DNA of 64,000 nt from NCBI RefSeq assembly GCF_018691265.1, contig NW_024881283.1, forward strand, positions 7,165,731 through 7,229,730, given 5' to 3'. A model generated the notes under the pieces. The model ran no database searches. It saw nothing but the letters and a program-made list of their open reading frames with translations, and was not told the DNA's origin. The DNA comes from Tyto alba (taxonomy: Eukaryota > Chordata > Aves > Strigiformes > Tytonidae). How positions within the stretch are numbered: the first letter of the stretch is position 1; each line of letters starts with the position of its first letter. Positions 63,377 through 64,000 of this stretch are shown one piece after another. The position numbers and the translations under genes were made by a program.

Positions 63377-63465
63377 TAAAGTCACTATTAAACCCTGCAG
63401 CAAAACTTTCTTTCCATCCCAAAGGTTGTTCCGCACGGCGGAGACCCAGAGAGTTCGGCTGCATC

Positions 63466-64000
63466 ATGGCAACAGCCATCACCGAAAGGCTCAGCCGCCT
63501 CTTCATCAACGTGCGGCAGGTCCCTCCGCTGCTGGCCCCCATCTCTCCCTCCACCGTCAGCAGTTCCGAGGTGCCGAAGGTCTTCTGGAAGCCCTACATC
63601 CACACCGGCTACCGGCCCGTGCAGCAGACCTGGCGCTATTACTTCTCCACCCTCTTCCAGCAGCACAACGAGGCCATCAACGTCTGGACCCATCTGGTGG
63701 CAGCGCTGATCCTGCTGCTGCGCTTCCAGCAGCTCTCGCAGCGGGTGGATTTTGGGCAGGACCTACACGCCCAACCCCTCCTCATCATCATCGCGGCGTC
63801 CATCACCTACCTGACGTTCAGCACCCTCGCTCACCTGCTGCAGGCTAAATCTGAGTTCTGGCACTACAGCTTCTTCTTCATGGACTACGTGGGGGTCGCC
63901 GTTTACCAGTACGGCAGCGCTCTGGGCCACTACTACTACGCCATCGAGCCGAGCTGGCACGAGAAGATCAAGGGGTTTTACATGCCGGCGGCCGTCCTGT
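63466..64000 (+). CDS. PAQR7: PAQR7 (membrane progestin receptor alpha), 5' part, cut by window end
   Basis: Open frame from the ATG at 63466 (context ATCATGGC) to the window end: 178 codons with no stop. The human protein has 346 residues, so about half is present. Strong matches to mPR alpha: FWKPYIHTGYRP, QTWRYYFSTLFQQHNEAINVWTHL, and the block AHLLQAKSEFWHYSFFFMDYVGVAVYQYGSA. PAQR family proteins have seven or eight membrane helices; the first three or four hydrophobic segments are visible here. Family role: plasma-membrane receptor for progestins, coupled to G-protein signalling and involved in oocyte maturation. The family carries conserved His/Ser/Asp residues resembling a zinc hydrolase site. 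As in mammals, the coding region seems to lie in one exon. Residues 1-40 diverge from human. Confidence 0.94.
   Translation, partial: MATAITERLSRLFINVRQVPPLLAPISPSTVSSSEVPKVFWKPYIHTGYRPVQQTWRYYFSTLFQQHNEAINVWTHLVAALILLLRFQQLSQRVDFGQDLHAQPLLIIIAASITYLTFSTLAHLLQAKSEFWHYSFFFMDYVGVAVYQYGSALGHYYYAIEPSWHEKIKGFYMPAAVL

Larger units (their letters stand above)
58560..63424. other. Spacer between STMN1 and the PAQR7 coding exon
   Basis: No coding exon recognised. A CpG-rich patch at about 60720-61060, with a possible donor GACAG|GTACAT near 60870, could hold a PAQR7 5'UTR exon. Acceptor-like sites are at 63168-63170 (TTTCAG) and 63423-63424 (CCCAAAG). Repeats: A28 at 60653-60680, A-rich at 61135-61151, and (GT)10 at 62492-62511. 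Which upstream exon PAQR7 uses cannot be decided from the sequence. Confidence 0.4.

Overview
This is nuclear DNA from a vertebrate, most likely a bird: short introns, GC-rich gene-dense stretches full of poly-G/poly-C runs and minisatellites, no interspersed repeat I could recognise, and proteins close to human orthologues. Seven genes follow each other in the order PDIK1L(-), TRIM63(+), SLC30A2(+), EXTL1(-), PAFAH2(+), STMN1(+), PAQR7(+, cut by the window end). From memory of the human map, this is the human 1p36.11 block with relative orientations conserved and the whole block inverted. The compactness fits a bird microchromosome. Species cannot be told from the sequence alone.

Layout. 1-5160: no gene seen. 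5160-14200: AT-rich PDIK1L locus (long 3'UTR, two coding exons, a 5'UTR exon in a CpG island). 14.3-16.9 kb: spacer holding an octamer minisatellite and then a TATA-type TRIM63 promoter with candidate GRE, FoxO and MEF2 sites. 16.96-20.2 kb: TRIM63 (MuRF1), nine coding exons. 21.6-24.06 kb: SLC30A2 (ZnT2), eight exons. 24.6-31.9 kb: EXTL1, eleven exons, convergent with SLC30A2. 32-33.5 kb: GC-rich EXTL1 upstream region. 34.8-36.7 kb: a large 52/57-bp minisatellite leading into a tandem cluster of ZNF143/THAP11-type motifs and a run of 25 G. 37.65-42.3 kb: PAFAH2, ten coding exons, with a hexanucleotide repeat filling its first coding intron. 42.3-52.8 kb: gene-poor spacer. 52.8-53.5 kb: another minisatellite, directly before the STMN1 CpG-island promoter. 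55.7-58.5 kb: STMN1 coding exons. 58.6-63.4 kb: spacer or PAQR7 5' region. 63466 to the end: PAQR7.

The genes are unrelated in function (kinase, muscle E3 ligase, zinc transporter, heparan sulfate glycosyltransferase, phospholipase, microtubule regulator, membrane progestin receptor) and are linked by conserved synteny. All exon joins were made by hand from GT-AG sites, reading-frame phase and remembered human orthologues. The six complete CDSs join in frame to 341 (PDIK1L), 353 (TRIM63), 364 (SLC30A2), 735 (EXTL1), 380 (PAFAH2) and 148 (STMN1) residues. Most interesting beyond the genes: the motif-derived tandem array upstream of PAFAH2, a palindrome centred on the same type of motif in the STMN1 promoter, a GRE/FoxO pair in the TRIM63 promoter, an in-frame intronic hexanucleotide repeat in PAFAH2, and a DXD-motif change in EXTL1.
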